60,000 nt of DNA, from assembly GCA_903813345.2 (NCBI GenBank), contig CAIIXF020000002.1, positions 14,220,150 through 14,280,149 on the forward strand, given 5' to 3'. Both the position numbers and the translations under genes were made by a program. Of this stretch, positions 22,715 to 34,690 are shown piece by piece. The notes beneath the pieces were generated by a model that worked only from the letters and a program-made list of their open reading frames with translations, made no database searches and had not been told where the DNA came from. The DNA comes from Owenia fusiformis. Its lineage: Eukaryota > Annelida > Polychaeta > Sabellida > Oweniidae. Each line of letters starts with the position of its first letter. The stretch's first letter is position 1.

Positions 22715-22849
22715 GTTTTTTATAACAATGGAATTAGAATCTCAACAATTTGAAAATGTGTCATTGTGGAATAACAGTAATGAACCAGAGAGCAAAATCA
22801 TCAAATGATAGAACTGATTATGTGTTACAGTACCTTTAACACGATGGTA

Positions 22850-23046
22850 TGTAGATATAAATGCTGCAGATAGGTAGCACGAATTGTAGATTCTCTGTGG
22901 TTTTCCTTTTGTGTTTCATTATGTTCTCTCCAAGGCAAGAGGTATGTAGATACAAATGCTGCAGATAGGTAGCATAAATTGTAGATTCTCTGTGGTTTTC
23001 CCTTTGTGGTTCTTTTTGTTCTCTCCAAGGCAAGAAGACTGCACCT
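22850..23046 (-). repeat. 95 bp exon-like minisatellite, array copy 1 (two repeats)
   Basis: Downstream (minus sense) of an acceptor TGTACTTTCAG a 95 bp unit repeats (words CTTGCCTTGGAGAGAAC, ACCACAGAGAATC, CTGCAGCAT). The equivalent blocks are at about 25,010-25,207, 27,335-27,531 and 29,675-29,967, the last with three repeats. Because 95 is not a multiple of 3, the reading frame rotates at each repeat; frames are open in places but cannot all be coding. It is probably a former exon amplified as a minisatellite. Confidence 0.6.
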
Positions 23047-24095
23047 GAAAGTACATTTAAGGAAAAGATCAGTGATGGTTCAATTAAAAAGAAAGAAAAC
23101 CCCGAAACTAAGCCCACAATTTTAACATGAAAACCAAAAAGAAAAGACCCTTCAATCTACAACTGTAGCTAAAATGAACAAAAGACTTCAGACCTTCAAA
23201 ATTTAGATCTGGAGTAGTACTTGAAGTCAACTTTAAAATTGAATCATTACTGAGTAAGTTTTGGTCAACGAAATAAAATACAATATAAAACAAAACAATA
23301 CAATACAATACAAAACAATACAAAACTATACAATACAATACAATACTAAGCACTAGATCCATGATCTTGGTCATCTGGTTCGTTGGTTGTCTGGTTCGTT
23401 GGATGGAGTGTTGGTTAGTTGGTTGATTAATTAGTTAGTTGGTTGATTAGTTTTAACCTATTGGGTGGTCTGGTGGTTGTCTGGTTAGTTAGTTTGTTGG
23501 TTAGTAAGTTGGTTAATAGGTTAAGCCTATTGGGTCATGGGTTGGATGTCCGGTTGGTCGGTTGGTTGTCTGGTTGTTCATACCCCCCCCCCCCCGCCCT
23601 AAGAAAAACTGGAATAGTACTGGGAGCAGCCCCCTGGTGATGGGATGCAACTGATTGCAAGAGATAAAACTGGTCAAAATGCGACATCTACAGCAAGTCC
23701 TGGAAACTCGACCTAGTCCCCTCGTGGAGAAAATTGTGATTTCAATAGGACTGTCTTTTCGCAGGGACTTCACCATCTGTGCTACAAATAGATAAAAACA
23801 TGTTGTAGTTGTTATTTTACATAAAACGTTACATAAAACTTTACATTATACTTTACACAACTAAAAATTTACAGAATATTACAAAAGTTAAAATTTATTT
23901 CTCCCAATTTGATATAAACCCGTAGACTTCCATATTTCTGATTTTGAAACATTAACTCTATCCCCCAGAAACCCAACCACCCCCCTCCCACTTTACCTTA
24001 GAGTCCAAGTTCCTCCACCAAAAATATGGGCTGGCCAACAAAAGTCCACCAGGAAATATCAAACTGGGAGGCAAAACCAGAAAGGAATACTTAAC

Positions 24096-24239
24096 TTAGG
24101 TAGCAGGAACGTCTGTTGTAGTCCTAGTTGGCACGCAGCTGTTGGCACGCAGCTGTTGGCACGAAGCTGTTGGCACGCAGCTGTTGTCTTCGTTGTGTCG
24201 TTGGTCATCGGGCTCCTAATCTCCAAGCTGAAAGTGAAC
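24096..24239 (-). pseudogene. Terminal exon of array copy 1, nonsense and 14 bp expansion
   Basis: Homologous to the intact 102 bp exon of copies 3 and 4. Here GAG has become TAG (24,216-24,218), and a 14 bp unit (TTGGCACGCAGCTG on plus) is present four times instead of once, adding 42 bp. Both point to loss of constraint. Confidence 0.45.
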
Positions 24240-24295
24240 CTGAAACAAGAGGAACTGAACAGATTTAATAACTGAATAAAAAGAAATGTACTTAC

Positions 24296-24442
24296 TTTGG
24301 TGCTTTGGTGACAGGAACACGAACACCTCTCGCCCATGTTACTGTTTACGTGGACTGGACCTGATGGCTCAAAGTTGTCGAAAGACTGATCAAGCTGTCG
24401 CCCTAACTTGGTGTGTTCGCTGCATCTCTCTCATAGTTGTAC
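24296..24442 (-). CDS. Putative 147 bp exon, array copy 1
   Basis: Minus-strand exon candidate between CTTTCAG (acceptor, 24,443-24,445) and a strong donor GTAAGTA (ending 24,295). One frame encodes RCSEHTKLGRQLDQSF..., ending CSCSCHQSTK at the donor in phase 0. This frame has a TGA near the 5' edge, so the true acceptor may be a few bases further in, or translation may start at the internal ATG (MGERCSCSCH). It is followed by a 56 bp intron and the candidate terminal exon. I do not recognise the protein. Confidence 0.35.
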
Positions 24443-26462
24443 CTGAAAGATACAAGATAAGAAAATGAAAAATACAAGGATGCAACTTGGTCGAGTCACT
24501 TCCAATACAAGCGGAGGAGGGAATGCCAAGACATTCCTTTCATTGACTCTAGTAAATCTGTCATCGCCTTGTATCCTCCTGGCTCAAGATTTATATTATC
24601 AAGTCAACTAACTGCATAAGCAGATGTAACTCTGTAGGAAGAATGGAATAGTGGAGTATATGTATATTCTTTAAGAATAAATTTAAATGTGTTGTTTCGT
24701 TTTTCAAAGAAGTTGCCATCTTGACTTGGCCCAATGTGAAGTAGGAATGATTTAGGCAACTATCACAGACCACATGTGAAAATAATGAAACATGGCTTCA
24801 TGGTACATTTGTACATTAAGTGAAATAAAGGCAGTCATCATTTAGTGCATTTCTTTGAAAAAATGTTTGCCAAACATACATGTGCCAACAATGGGATTAG
24901 AATCCCAACAATTGAAAAATGTGTCGTTGTGGAATAACCGTACTGAACCAGAGAGCAAAATCATCAAATGATAGAACTGATTATGCGTTACAGTACCTTT
25001 AACAAGATGGTATGTAGATATAAATGCTGCAGATAGATAGCACAAGTTGTAGATTCTCTGTGGTTTTCCTTTTGTGTTTCATTTTGTTCTCTCCAAGGCA
25101 AGAGGTATGTAGATACAAATGCTGCAGATAGATAGCACAAATTGTAGATTCTCTGTGGTTTTCCCTTTGTGGTTATTTTTGTTCTCTCCAAGGCAAGAAG
25201 ACTGCACCTGAAAGTACATTTAAGGAAAAGATCAGCGATGATTCAATTAAAAAGAAAGAAAACCCCGAAACTAAGCCCAAAATTTTAACATGAAAACCCA
25301 AAAGAAAAGACCCTTCAATCTACAACTGTAGCAAAAATGAACACAAGACTTCAGCCCTTCAAAATTTAGATCTGGAGTAGTACTTGAAGTCAACTTTAAA
25401 ATTGAATCATTACTGAGTAAGTATTGGTCAATGGAATAACATTCAATATAAAACAAAACAATACAATACAAAACAATACAAAACTATACAATACAATACA
25501 ATACAATACTATACAATACTAAGCACTAGATCCATGATCTTGGTCGTCTGGTTCGTTTGTTGTCTGGTTCGTTGGTTGTTTGGTTCGTAGGATGGAGTGT
25601 TGGTTAGTTGGTTGATTAATTAGTTAGTTGGTTGGTTAGTTTTAACCTATTGGGTGGTCTGGTGGTTGTCTGGTTGGTTAGTTTGTTGGTTAGTAAGTTG
25701 GTTAATAGATTAAGCCTATTGGGTCATTGGTTGGTCGGTTGGATGTCCAGTTGGTTGGTTGGTTGTCTGGTTGTTCATACCCCCCTTAAGAAAAACTGGA
25801 ATAGTACTGGGAGCAGCCCCTTGCTAATGGGATGCAACTGATTGCAAGGGATAAAACTGGTCAAAATGCGACATCTACGGTAAGTCCTGGAAAGTCAACC
25901 TGATCTCCTCGTGGAGAAAAATGTGATTTCACCAGGACCGTATTTTCGCAGGAAAACTGGAATAGTACTGGGAGTAGCCGCCTGCTAATGGGATGCAACT
26001 GATTGCAAGAGATAAAACTGGTCAAAATGCGACATCTACGGTAAGTCCTGGAAACTCGACCTAGTCCCCTCGTGGAGAAAATTGTGATTTCAATAGGACC
26101 GTCTTTTCACAGGGACTTCACCATCTGTGCTACAAATAGATAAAAACATGTTGTAGTAGTTGTTTTTTTACATAAAACTTTAAATAAAACTTTACATTAT
26201 ACTTTAGACTACTTAAATCTACACAACTAAAAATTTACAGAATATTACACAAGTTAAAATTTATTTCTCCCAATTTGATACAAACCAGTAGACTTCCATA
26301 TTTCTGATTTTGAAACATGAACTCCATCCCCCCAGAAACCCAACCACCCCCCTCCCACTTTACCTTAGAGTCCACGTTCCTCCACCAAAAATATGGGCTG
26401 GCCAACAAAAGTCCTCCAGTAAATATCAAAATTGGAGGCAAAACCAGGAAGGAATACTTAAC

Positions 26463-26574
26463 TTAGGTAGCAGGAACGTCGGTTGTAGTCCTAGTTGGCA
26501 TGCAGCTGTTGTCTCCGTTGTGTCGTTGGTCATCGGGCTCCTAATCTCCAAGCTGAAAGTGAACCTGAAACAAG
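26463..26574 (-). pseudogene. Terminal exon of array copy 2, same nonsense codon
   Basis: Carries the same TAG as copy 1 (26,541-26,543) but no 14 bp expansion. The shared lesion groups copies 1 and 2 as products of one duplication. The opposite strand holds a 96-codon frame (26,310-26,600) with a hydrophobic segment that is also open in copies 3 and 4, so the coding strand is not settled. Confidence 0.4.
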
Positions 26575-26620
26575 AGGAACTGAACAGATTTAATAACTGA
26601 ATAAAAAGAAATGTACTTAC

Positions 26621-26767
26621 TTTGGTGCTTTGGTGACAGGAACACGAACACCTCTCGCCCATGTTACTGTTTACATGGACTGGACCTGATGGCTCAAAGT
26701 TGTCGAAAGACTGATCAAGCTGTCGCCCTAACTTGGTGTGTTCGCTGCATCTCTCTCATAGTTGTAC
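26621..26767 (-). CDS. Putative 147 bp exon, array copy 2
   Basis: Same exon as 24,296-24,442 with identical splice boundaries. One change seen (CAC to CAT in the GPVHVN stretch) is silent. Confidence 0.35.
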
Positions 26768-28801
26768 CTGAAAGATACAAGATAAGAAAATGAAAAATAC
26801 AAGGATGCAACTTGGTCGAGTCACTTCCAATACAAGCGGAGGAGGGAATGCCAAGACATTCCTTTCATTGACTCTAGTAAATCCGTCATCGCCTTGTACC
26901 CCTCCTGGCTCAAGATTTATATCATCAAGTCAACTAACTGCATAAGCAGATGTAACTCTGTAGGAAGAATGGAATAGTGGAGTATATGTATATTCTTTAA
27001 GAATAAATTTTAATGTGTTGTTTCGTTTTTCAAAGAAGTTGCCATCTTGACTTGGCCCAATGTGAAGTAGGAATGATTCAGGCAACTATCACAGACCACA
27101 TGTGAAAATAATGAAACATGGCTTCATGGTACATTTGTACATTAAGTGAAATCAAGGCAGTCATCATTTAGTGCATTTCTTTGAAAAAATGTTTGCCAAA
27201 CATACATGTGCCAACAATGGGATTAGAATCCCAACAATTGAAAAATGTGTCGTTGTGGAATAACCGTACTGAACCAGAGAGCAAAATCATCAAATGATAG
27301 AACTGATTATACGTTACAGTACCTTTAACAAGATGGTATGTAGATATAAATGCTACAGATAGATAGCACAAGTTGTAGATTCTCTGTGGTTTTCCTTTTG
27401 TGTTTCATTTTGTTCTCTCCAAGGCAAGAGGTATGTAGATACAAATGCTGCAGATAGGTAGCACAAATTGTAGATTCTCTGTGGTTTTCCCTTTGTGGTT
27501 CTTTTTGTTCTCTCAAAGGCAAGAAGACTGCACCTGAAAGTACATTTAAGGAAAAGATCAGCGATGATTCAATTAAAAAGAAAGAAAACCCCGAAACTAA
27601 GCCCAAAATATTAATATGAAAACCCAAAAGAAAAGACCCTTCAATCTACAACTGTAGCAAAAATGAACACAAGACTTCAGCCCTTCAAAATTTAGATCTG
27701 GAGTAGTACTTGAAGTCAACTTTAAAATTGAATCATTTATACTGAGTAAGTATTGGTCAATGGAATAACATTCAATATAAAACAAAACAATACAATACAA
27801 AACAATACAAAACTATACAATACAATACAATACAATACAATACAATACAATACTAAGCACTAGATCCATGATCTTGGTCGTCTGGTTCGTTTGTTGTCTA
27901 GTTCGTTGGTTGTTTGGTTCGTAGGATGGAGTGTTGGTTAGTTGGTTGATTAATTAGTTAGTTGGTTGGTTAGTTTTAACCTATTGGGTGGTCTGGTGGT
28001 TGTCTGGTTGGTTAGTTTGTTGGTTAGTAAGTAAGTTGGTTAATAGATTAAGCCTATTGGGTCATTGGTTGGTCGGTTGGATGTCCAGTTGGTTGGTTGG
28101 TTGTCTGGTTGTTCATACCCCCCCCTAAGAAAAACTGGAATAGTACTGGGAGCAGCCCCCTGCTAATGGGATGCAACTGATTGCAAGGGATAAAACTGGT
28201 CAAAATGCGACATCTAGGGTAAGTCCTGGAAAGTCAACTTGATCTCCTCGTGGAGAAAAATGTGATTTAACCAGAACCGTATTTTCGCAGGAAAACTGGA
28301 ATAGTACTGGGAGTAGCCGCCTGCTAATGGGATGCAACTGATTGCAAGAGATAAAACTGGTCAAAATGCGACATCTACGGGAAGTCCTGGAAACTCGACC
28401 TAGTCCCCTCGTGGAGAAAATTGTGATTTCAATAGGACCGTCTTTTCACAGGGACTTCACCATCTGTGCTACAAATAGATAAAAACATGTTGTAGTAGTT
28501 GTTATTTTACATAAAACTTTAAATAAAACTTTACATTATACTTAAGACTACTTAAATCTACACAACTAAAAATTTACAGAATATTACACAAGTTAAAATT
28601 TATTTCTCCCAATTTGATACAAACCAGTAGACTTCCATATTTCTGATTTTGAAACATGAACTCCATCCCCCCAGAAACCCAACCACCCCCCTCCCACTTT
28701 ACCTTAGAGTCCAAGTTCCTCCACCAAAAATATGGGCTGGCCAACAAAAGTCCTCCAGTAAATATCAAAATTGGAGGCAAAACCAGGAAGGAATACTTAA
28801 C

Positions 28802-28903
28802 TTAGGTAGCAGGAACGTCGGTTGTAGTCCTAGTTGGCACGCAGCTGTTGTCTCCGTTGTGTCGTTGGTCATAGGGCTCCTCATCTCCAAGCTGAAAGTG
28901 AAC
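28802..28903 (-). CDS. Intact putative terminal exon, array copy 3
   Basis: After a good polypyrimidine tract and CAG, 33 codons read VHFQLGDEEPYDQRHNGDNS and on to DVPAT, then TAA. The exon is 102 bp and in phase with the upstream exon. The tail is hydrophilic and ends in a Thr-rich stretch; no domain is recognised. It could be the cytosolic C-terminus of a larger protein whose upstream exons I cannot identify. Confidence 0.4.
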   Translation of the reverse strand, partial: VHFQLGDEEPYDQRHNGDNSCVPTRTTTDVPAT

Positions 28904-28959
28904 CTGAAACAAGAGGAACTGAACAGATTTAATAACTGAATAAAAAGAAATGTACTTAC

Positions 28960-29106
28960 TTTGGTGCTTTGGTGACAGGAACACGAACACCTCTCGACCA
29001 TGTTACTGTTTACGTGGACTGGACCTGATGGCTCAAAGTTGTCGAAAGACTGATCAAGCTGTCGCCCTAACTTGGTGTGTTCGCTGCATCTCTCTCATAG
29101 TTGTAC
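28960..29106 (-). CDS. Putative 147 bp exon, array copy 3
   Basis: Same exon with the donor GTAAGTA intact. One residue differs from copies 1 and 2 (Met-Gly becomes Met-Val before ERCSCSCH). It joins in phase 0 across a 56 bp intron to the intact terminal exon at 28,802-28,903. Confidence 0.4.
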
Positions 29107-31044
29107 CTGAAAGATACAAGATAAGAAAATGAAAAATACAAGGATGCAACTTGGTCGAGTCACTTCCAATACAAGCGGAGGAGGGAATGCCAAGACATTC
29201 CTTTCATTGACTCTAGTAAATCTGTCATCGCCTTGTACCCCTCCTGGCTCAAGATTTATATCATCAAGTCAACTAACTGCATAGGCAGATGTAACTCTGT
29301 AGGAATGATGGAATAGTGGAGTATATGTATATTCATTAAGAATAAATTTAAATGTGTTGTTTCATTTTTCAAAGCAGTTGCCATCTTGACTTGGCCCAAT
29401 GTGAAGTAGGAATGATTCAGGCAACTATCAAAGACCACATATGAAAATAATGACACATGGCTTCATGGTACATTTGTAAATTAAGTGAAATCAAGGCAGT
29501 CATCATTTAGTGCATTTCTTTGAAAAAATGTTTGCCAAACATACATGTGTCAACAATGGGATTAGAATCCCAACAATTGAAAAATGTGTCGTTGTGGAAT
29601 AACCGTACTGAACCATAGGGCAAAATCATCAAATGATAGAACTGATTATGTGTTACAGTACCTTTATAACAAGATGGTATGTAGATATAAATGCTGCAGA
29701 TAGGTAGCACAAATTGTAGATTCTCTGTGGTTTTCCCTTTGTGTTTCATTTTGTTCTCTCCAAAGCAAGAGGTATGTAGATACAAATGCTGCAGATAGGT
29801 AGCACAAATTGCAGATTCTCTGTGGTTTTCCTTTTGTGTTTCTTTTTGTTCTCTCCAAGGCAAGAGGTATGTAGATCACAAATGCTGCAGGTAGGTAGCA
29901 CAAATTGTAGATTCTCTGTGGTTTTCCCTTTGTGGTTCTTTTTGTTCTCACCAAGGCAAGAAGACTGCACCTGAAAGTACATTTAAGGAAAAGATCAGCG
30001 ATGGTTCAATTAAAAAGAAAGAAAACCCCGAAACTAAGCCCACAATTTTAACATGAAAACCCAAAAGAAAAAGACCCTTCAATCTACAACTGTAGCAAAA
30101 ATGAACACAAGACTTCAGCCCTTCAAAATTTAGATCTGGAGTAGTACTTGAAGTCAACTTTAAAATTGAATCATTACTGAGTAAGTATTGGTCAATGAAA
30201 TAATATACAATATAAAACAAAACAATACAAAACTATACAATACAATACAATACAATACAATACAATACAATACAATACTAAGCACAAGATCCATGATCTT
30301 GTTCGTCTGATTCGTTGGTTGTCTGGCTCGTTGGTTGTTTGGTTCGTAGGATGGAGTGTTGGTTAGTTGGTTGATTAATTAGTTAATTGGTTGGTTAGTT
30401 TTAACCTATTGGGTGGTCTGGTGGTTGTCTGGTTGGTTAGTTTGTTGGTTAGTAAATAAGTTGGTTAATAGATTAAGCCTTTTGGGTCATTCGTTGGTCG
30501 GTTGGATGTCCGGTTGGTTGGTTGGTTGTCTGGTTGTTTATACCCCCCCCCCCCCTTAAGAAAAACTGGAATAGTACTGGGAGCAGCCCCCTGCTAATGG
30601 GATCCAACTGATTGCAAGAGATAAAACTGGTCAAAATGCGACATCTACGGTAAGTCCTGGAAACTCAACCTAGTCCCCTCGTGGAGAAAATTGTGATTTC
30701 AATAGGACCGTCTTTTCGCAGGGACTTCACCATCTGTGCTACAAATAGATAAAAACATGTTGTAGTAGTTGTTATTTTACATAAAACTTTACATAATACT
30801 TTACACAACTAAAAATTTACAGAATATTACAAAAGTTAAAATTTATTTCTCCCAATTTGATATAAACCAGTAGACTTCCATATTTCTGATTTTGAAACAT
30901 GAACTCTATCCCCCCAGAACCCCAACCACCCCCCTCCCACTTTACCTTAGAGTTCAAGTTCCTCCACCAAAAATATGGGTTGGCCAACAAAAGTCCACCA
31001 GTAAATATCAAAATTGGAGGCAAAACCAGGAAGGAATACTTAAC

Positions 31045-31146
31045 TTAGGTAGAAGGAACGTCGGTTGTAGTCCTAGTTGGCACACAGCTGTTGTCTCCGT
31101 TGTGTCGTTGGTCATCGGGCTCCTCATCTCCAAGCTGAAAGTGAAC
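31045..31146 (-). CDS. Intact putative terminal exon, array copy 4
   Basis: 33 codons plus stop, differing from copy 3 by Tyr to Asp and Ala to Ser and by one silent change. The substitutions show no clear bias for either strand. Confidence 0.4.
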   Translation of the reverse strand, partial: VHFQLGDEEPDDQRHNGDNSCVPTRTTTDVPST

Positions 31147-31202
31147 CTGAAAACAGAGGAACTGAACAGATGTAATAACTGAATAAAAAGAAATGTACTT
31201 AC

Positions 31203-31349
31203 TTTGGTGCTTTGGTGACAGGAACACAAACACCTCTCGCCCATGTTACTGTTTACGTGGACTGGACCTGATGGCTCAAAGTTGTCGAAAGACTGATCAA
31301 GCTGTCGCCCTAACTTGGTGTGTTCGCTGCATCTCTCTCATAGTTGTAC
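31203..31349 (-). CDS. Putative 147 bp exon, array copy 4
   Basis: Same exon, one Ser to Leu change in the CSCSC run. Intact splice sites. The sequence upstream of the acceptor diverges from the other copies at 31,377, so this copy has lost the upstream part of the unit. Confidence 0.4.
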
Positions 31350-31376
31350 CTGAAAGATACAAGATAAGAAAATGAA

Positions 31377-32430
31377 AAAATTACAGTTTTTTAAATTTCA
31401 AAGATTTTATCATTTAGAGCAATACATTGAATACATTTAAAAGGATCTGTTCATTGACCTTTCATGAGCATCTACTTTAAGGTCAGGGTGCATGATGGGA
31501 AATTTTCTGCATCCGTCAATTGAGTCCCATATTATTTTTCAAACAAGAATCACTCCTTCCCAACATTGTTTATAGCTTGCGGTTTTGCACAAAGAGTGCA
31601 CTTATGTGAAAGACTTGTGAGAAGAATGTTTTGATAAAGGGTATAAAAAACATGAAAATTCAGTGAAAAAATTTAGAAAATTTTCAATAATTTTACAGTG
31701 AAAATTTACTGTATGATTTTTTTGTACCAGGAAATAACATGGACATGTAGAGTATAGCATTTTTTCCAAAATATTGTTTGGAAAGAATAACCTAACCATA
31801 GAAAATATCCGTACCATTGTCGTTGTGCTGCATGACACCACCATTCGTACTTTTGTAGTTTACCAATACCTGGAACCACTGCATGCTTTTAGACACTTGT
31901 TATAGTTTATAATTTTGTCTAGTCCCATACTGGTACTTTTCCCTCATACTTTGTTTTTCCACATCTTACAATGTGGCTATGGTTGTCCACTTATGAAATC
32001 TTCCAGATCGAGCATATGCTGGCATAAAAATCCGAGCTCTGCTTATTCATTTTGTCTACAGCAACGGCAAATAACAGCAATTTTTATGATATACGGTGTT
32101 ATTTTCGTGTTTACGTATCGGCATTTTTCAACTTCGAAAATTCCTTTGTTCTTATTTTTGTATAATGAATGCTCCTAGGGAACTAACCACGTGATCAGAC
32201 GAAAGGTGGTCTGTTGAGATTGACCAATGAACACCGGCGAGAAATTGCTGTAATCGAATGCAAGTTCGCATCAGTTTTAAGCGTCTGGTATCAGTTCCAA
32301 ATATAGCTTATGTCCCAAATGGCTTCCTAATCATGTTCGAATTTCACGACGCTAGACATCAAATGCATGCTAGTGTGAATATTGCGTTCTATTTATACAA
32401 CGTTTCAATCACATAAACATAAACATTAAA
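31377..32430. other. Unassigned sequence after the array
   Basis: The first ~90 bp (31,385-31,475) match one arm of the foldback at 42,378-42,882. The rest is AT-rich with no supported gene. Open frames at 31,602-31,844 and 31,915-32,178 lack motifs. Confidence 0.45.
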
Positions 32431-34335
32431 ATAACATGAACATAAACTTATTATTGAAAATGCCTACATAAAAACGCACCCATTCTTCGTGGATAAAGTT
32501 AAAGTCCAATAAAGTTACGTTTTAAAGCAAAGTAACGTGTTTTGAAAATGCCTACATAAAAATGCATTAATTCTTCGTGGAGAAAAGTTAAAGTCCAATA
32601 AAGTTACGTTTTTAAAGCAAAGTAACGTGTTTATAAAATGTCTACATACAAATCCCTTCATTCTTCGTGGAGACAAGTTAAAGTCCGATAAAGTTACATT
32701 TTTATGACAAAGCAACGTGTTACGAAAATGTCTACATATAAATTCATCCATTTTTCTTGGAGAAAGTTAAATTCCAATAAAGTTACGTCTTTAAGGCAAA
32801 GTAACGTTTTTTGAAAATGCCTTCAAAAAAATTCACCCGTTCTTCGTGGAAAAAAGTTAAAGTCCAATAAAGTTACTTTTTTATGACAAAGTAACGTATT
32901 ACGAAAATATCTGCATAAAAAATCATCCATTTTTCTTGGAGAAAGTTAAAGTCCAATAAAGTTATGTTTTTAAGTCAAAGTAACGTGTTTTAAAAATGCC
33001 TAGATAAAAATTCATCCATTCTTCGTGGAGAATGTTAAAGTCATATAAGGTTACATTTTAAGGCAAAGTGACGTGTTTTGAAAATGCCTACATAGAAAAT
33101 CATCCATTTTTCTTGGAGAAAGTTAAAGTCCAATAAAGTTATTTTTTTAAGTCAAAGTAACGTGTTTTAAAAATGCCTAGATAAAAATTCATCCATTCTT
33201 CGTGGAGAATGTTAAAGTCATATAAGGTTACATTTTAAGGCAAAGTGACGTGTTTTGAAAATGCCTACATAAAAACTCATCCATTCTTCGTGGATAAAGA
33301 TATAGTCTAATAACGTTACGTGTTTAAAGCAAAGTAACGTATTTTGGAAATACCTACATAAAAATTCGTCCATTCTTCGTGGAGAGAAGTTAAAGTCCAA
33401 TAAAGTTACGTTTTAAAGGCAAAGTAATGTGTTCTGAAAATGCCTTCATAAAAAGTCATTCATTCTTCGTGGAGAAAAGTTAAAGTCTAATAAAGTTACG
33501 AAAATATCTACATAAAAATTCATCCATTTTTCTTGGAGGAAGTTAAAGTCCAATAAAGTTATGTTTTTAGTCAAAGCAACGTGTTTTAAAAATGCCTACA
33601 TAAAAATTCATCGATTCTTCGTGGAGAATGTTAAAGTCATATAAGGTTACATTTTAAGGCAAAGCGACGTGTTTTGAAAATTCCTACATAAAAACTCATC
33701 CATTCTTCGTGGATAAAGATAAAGTCTAATAAAGTTACGTTTTAAAAAGCAAAGTAACGTATTTTGGAAATACCTACATAAAAATTCGTCCATTCTTCGT
33801 GGAGAGAAGTTAAAGTCCAATAAAGTTACGTTTTAAAGGCAAAGTAATGTTTTCTGAAAATGCCTTCATAAAAAGTCATTCATTCTTCGTGGAGAAAAGT
33901 TAAAGTCTAATAAAGTTACGAAAATATCTACATAAAAATTCATCCATTTTTCTTGGAGGAAGTTAAAGTCCAATAAAGTTATGTTTTTAGTCAAAGCAAC
34001 GTGTTTTAAAAATGCCTACATAAAAATTCATCGATTCTTCGTGGAGAATGTTAAAGTCATATAAGGTTACATTTTAAGGCAAAGCGACGTGTTTTGAAAA
34101 TTCCTACATAAAAACTCATCCATTCTTCGTGGATAAAGATAAAGTCTAATAAAGTTACGTTTTAAAAAGCAAAGTAACGTATTTTGGAAATACCTACATA
34201 AAAATTCGTCCATTCTTTGTGGAGAGAAGTTAAAGTCCAATAAAGTTACGTTTTAAAGGCAAAGTAAGGTGTTTTGAATGTGCATACATAAAAAAGCATT
34301 CATTCTGTGTGGAGACAAGTCAATGTCCAATAAAG
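32430..34335. repeat. ~90 bp satellite with 420 bp higher-order repeat
   Basis: About 20 copies of a unit with words CCTACATAAAAA, CATTCTTCGTGGAG, GTTAAAGTCCAATAAAG and GGCAAAGTAACGTG. Around 33,300-34,260 the sequence repeats at an exact 420 bp offset (for example 33,661 and 34,081) with very few differences, so that block duplicated recently. On the minus strand some units translate to a repeated ~30-residue phrase (CRHFQNTLLCFKN), but frame is lost between units and I do not treat it as coding. Confidence 0.93.
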
Positions 34336-34550
34336 CAACGTGATTTAAATGCAAAGTAACGTGATTTAAAAATGCAAACGTATGAAAGTATAGATTACTC
34401 TTCACGAAAAATGACATAGTCCAAGTAGCGCTTTTTCGAAAGGATTATCTGACCATGTTTTTAACAAGTCTTCCTCACCGTTTATGTAACTTAAGTGAGG
34501 AATTAAATTGACGATTCTGTTGTCTTCTGAACTATTTGTTCGCAAATATG

Positions 34551-34690
34551 TATAGTGTGGTCCAAAAAGTGAATCCCTGCATCGGGCCATATTTCCTTAT
34601 TACTAACAGGAATTCTATCCTATTTTCACATCTTGTAGAGGGAGGTCTAACATTTATGTTAGTACCACACATTTTTCTTAGTCTTGAAAG
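34551..34690 (+). repeat. Second copy of the TACAGGGTGGTCC-type fragment
   Basis: Matches 16,131-16,275 (GTGGTCCAAAAAGTGAA, CATATTTCC, TTTTCTTAGTCTTGAAA). The terminal TACAG is mutated to TATAG. Confidence 0.6.

Larger units (their letters stand above)
22727..31376 (-). repeat. Four-copy tandem array of a ~2.33 kb unit
   Basis: Units start near 22,727, 24,888, 27,215 and 29,554. The landmark ATGTACTTACTTTGG recurs at 24,286, 26,611, 28,950 and 31,193 (spacing 2,325, 2,339 and 2,243). The last copy stops abruptly at 31,376, lacking the ~410 bp that end the other units. Copies differ by substitutions and by repeat length: the TACAA microsatellite, GGTT/AGTT tetranucleotides, a ~165 bp internal duplication in copies 2 and 3, and a third 95 bp repeat in copy 4. 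Each unit carries exon-like modules on the minus strand. This is a segmental tandem duplication of part of a locus, not a satellite. Confidence 0.9.

Noticed and set aside
23108-23374. Hydrophobic minus-strand frames with Tyr-Cys-Ile-Val-Leu repeats in the array
   Set aside because: They are translations of the TACAA microsatellite.
32515-32751. 78-codon frame with a repeated ~30-residue Cys/His phrase resembling a zinc-finger array
   Set aside because: It is a satellite translation; Cys/His spacing is not that of a finger, and the frame breaks in neighbouring units.
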